A stretch of DNA of 64,000 nt from Agrostemma githago. Lineage: Eukaryota > Streptophyta > Magnoliopsida > Caryophyllales > Caryophyllaceae. Both the position numbers and the translations under genes were made by a program. Of the stretch, positions 63,701-64,000 are shown one piece after another (the first letter of the stretch is position 1; each line of letters starts with the position of its first letter). The stretch spans positions 54,264,898 to 54,328,897 of the forward strand of contig OY288250.1 of NCBI GenBank assembly GCA_958450325.1. The letters run 5' to 3'. A model generated the notes under the pieces. That model saw only the letters and a program-made list of their open reading frames with translations. It was not told where the DNA came from and did no database searches.

Positions 63701-64000
63701 ATTGGTGAACATTGTCGTGGATGTGATTCAAAGATAGGGCACTGAACCTTAAGAGTAGGGTACTGCATAAGACGGGACGGAAAAGGGTTTAGGGTTGGAT
63801 TAGGCGTACCCGCTACGCGGCTCCGCCTAATCCAACCCTAAACCCTTTTCCTTATTCAAGGTCACTAAACCCGCAAGAAACTGAACCCTAAGAGGGTATT
63901 GGTGAACCCTGTCGTGGATGTGATTCAAAGATGGGGCACCGAACCTTAAGAGTAGGGTACTGCATAAGACGGAACGGAAAAGGGTTTAGGGCTGGATTAG
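57713..64000 (+). repeat. Right-end array segment with 1146, 1343 and 1704 bp units
   Basis: Short monomers at 58303, 59451, 60008, 61154, 62497 and 63643. The core order caccgaac long, gtacacgc long (196 bp, one T missing in aaccctttcc), ggttgggttagg junction, ccgcataatcc long, short recurs at 57713, 60565, 61712 and 63053 onward. Short monomers from 61154 on carry gaacattgtcg. 59451-60564 is another copy of the 1704 bp type seen at 49-57 kb. The final monomer is cut by the window end. Confidence 0.85.

Larger units (their letters stand above)
1..64000 (+). repeat. Satellite DNA array (197/163 bp monomers)
   Basis: The entire window is made of tandem monomers in one orientation. Taking ggacccgc as base 1, a typical long monomer is 197 bp and ends in ggattaggc; a shorter class is 163 bp. 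Landmarks recurring in every monomer are actaaacccgcaagaaac, gaaccctaagagggtattgg, gtggatgtgattcaaag, a gaaccttaagagtagggtac block and gacgggacggaaaaggg. I located 65 short monomers and infer about 270 long ones. No insertion of a transposon, gene or unrelated sequence was seen. The TTTAGGG-like stretches suggest a plant or green-lineage host (inference). The family is not one I recognise by name. Centromeric, pericentromeric or subtelomeric placement remains open. Confidence 0.98.

Noticed and set aside
1..64000. CRISPR array
   Set aside because: Units are 163-205 bp and the sequence between conserved motifs is itself conserved; there are no unique spacers.
1..64000. CENP-B box in the monomer
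   Set aside because: No stretch fits the core TTCG, four bases, A, two bases, CGGG on either strand in the monomers I checked.
1..64000. rDNA spacer repeats or a 5S rRNA/tRNA-derived satellite
   Set aside because: No rRNA gene, tRNA fold, or A and B box (the nearest, gtgattcaaag, does not match GGTTCRANYCC) was seen.

Overview
The whole 64 kb window is one uninterrupted head-to-tail satellite DNA array; I see no gene, RNA gene, transposon or unique sequence in it. The basic unit is a 197 bp monomer of roughly 49 percent GC (one monomer counted by hand). It has a 163 bp deletion derivative and a rare 205 bp insertion derivative. By hand I placed 65 short monomers; the remaining sequence corresponds to about 270 long ones. 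All lie in the same orientation. One 200-base run of N (2281-2480) interrupts the array without changing the monomer phase.

The host is most likely a plant or green-lineage eukaryote. Each long monomer carries 13-nt stretches matching the Arabidopsis-type telomere repeat TTTAGGG, and plant genomes commonly hold megabase satellites with higher-order repeats (HORs) of this kind. I do not recognise the satellite as a named family, so the organism is an inference. A centromeric, pericentromeric or subtelomeric location cannot be decided from sequence alone.

The main structural feature is at the monomer junction. The last 27 bases of one monomer and the first 46 of the next form a 73 bp near-perfect palindrome: 30 bp arms, a 13 bp centre, and a smaller 4 bp stem with a 3-base loop inside that centre. 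The telomere-like stretch sits in both arms. The 163 bp monomer has lost the centre-right part and almost all of the right arm (36 bp replaced by 2), so palindromes are absent wherever a short monomer begins. The 205 bp monomers carry an 8 bp tandem duplication in the palindrome centre.

Layout. 1-2280: mosaic of long and short units left of the gap. 2481-5102: two copies of a 1311 bp HOR. 4888-7184: two copies of a 1148 bp HOR. 7185-16239: mosaic with 205 bp monomers and a 1352 bp HOR. 16240-20204: 950 bp HOR. 20205-35386: long amplified block of 951, 1902 and 1148 bp HORs. 35387-38836: diverged relative of the 16-20 kb block. 38837-43496: 2330 bp segment duplicated in tandem. 43497-49457: mosaic with 951 and 2492 bp duplications. 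49458-57712: 1704/1867 bp HOR. 57713-64000: HORs of about 1146, 1343 and 1704 bp. Almost every period equals a whole number of 197 bp plus 163 bp units, give or take a few single-base indels, so the array evolved by unequal exchange or conversion between whole monomers. Monomer subclasses change near 38.8-41.5 kb, splitting the window into a left and a right domain.
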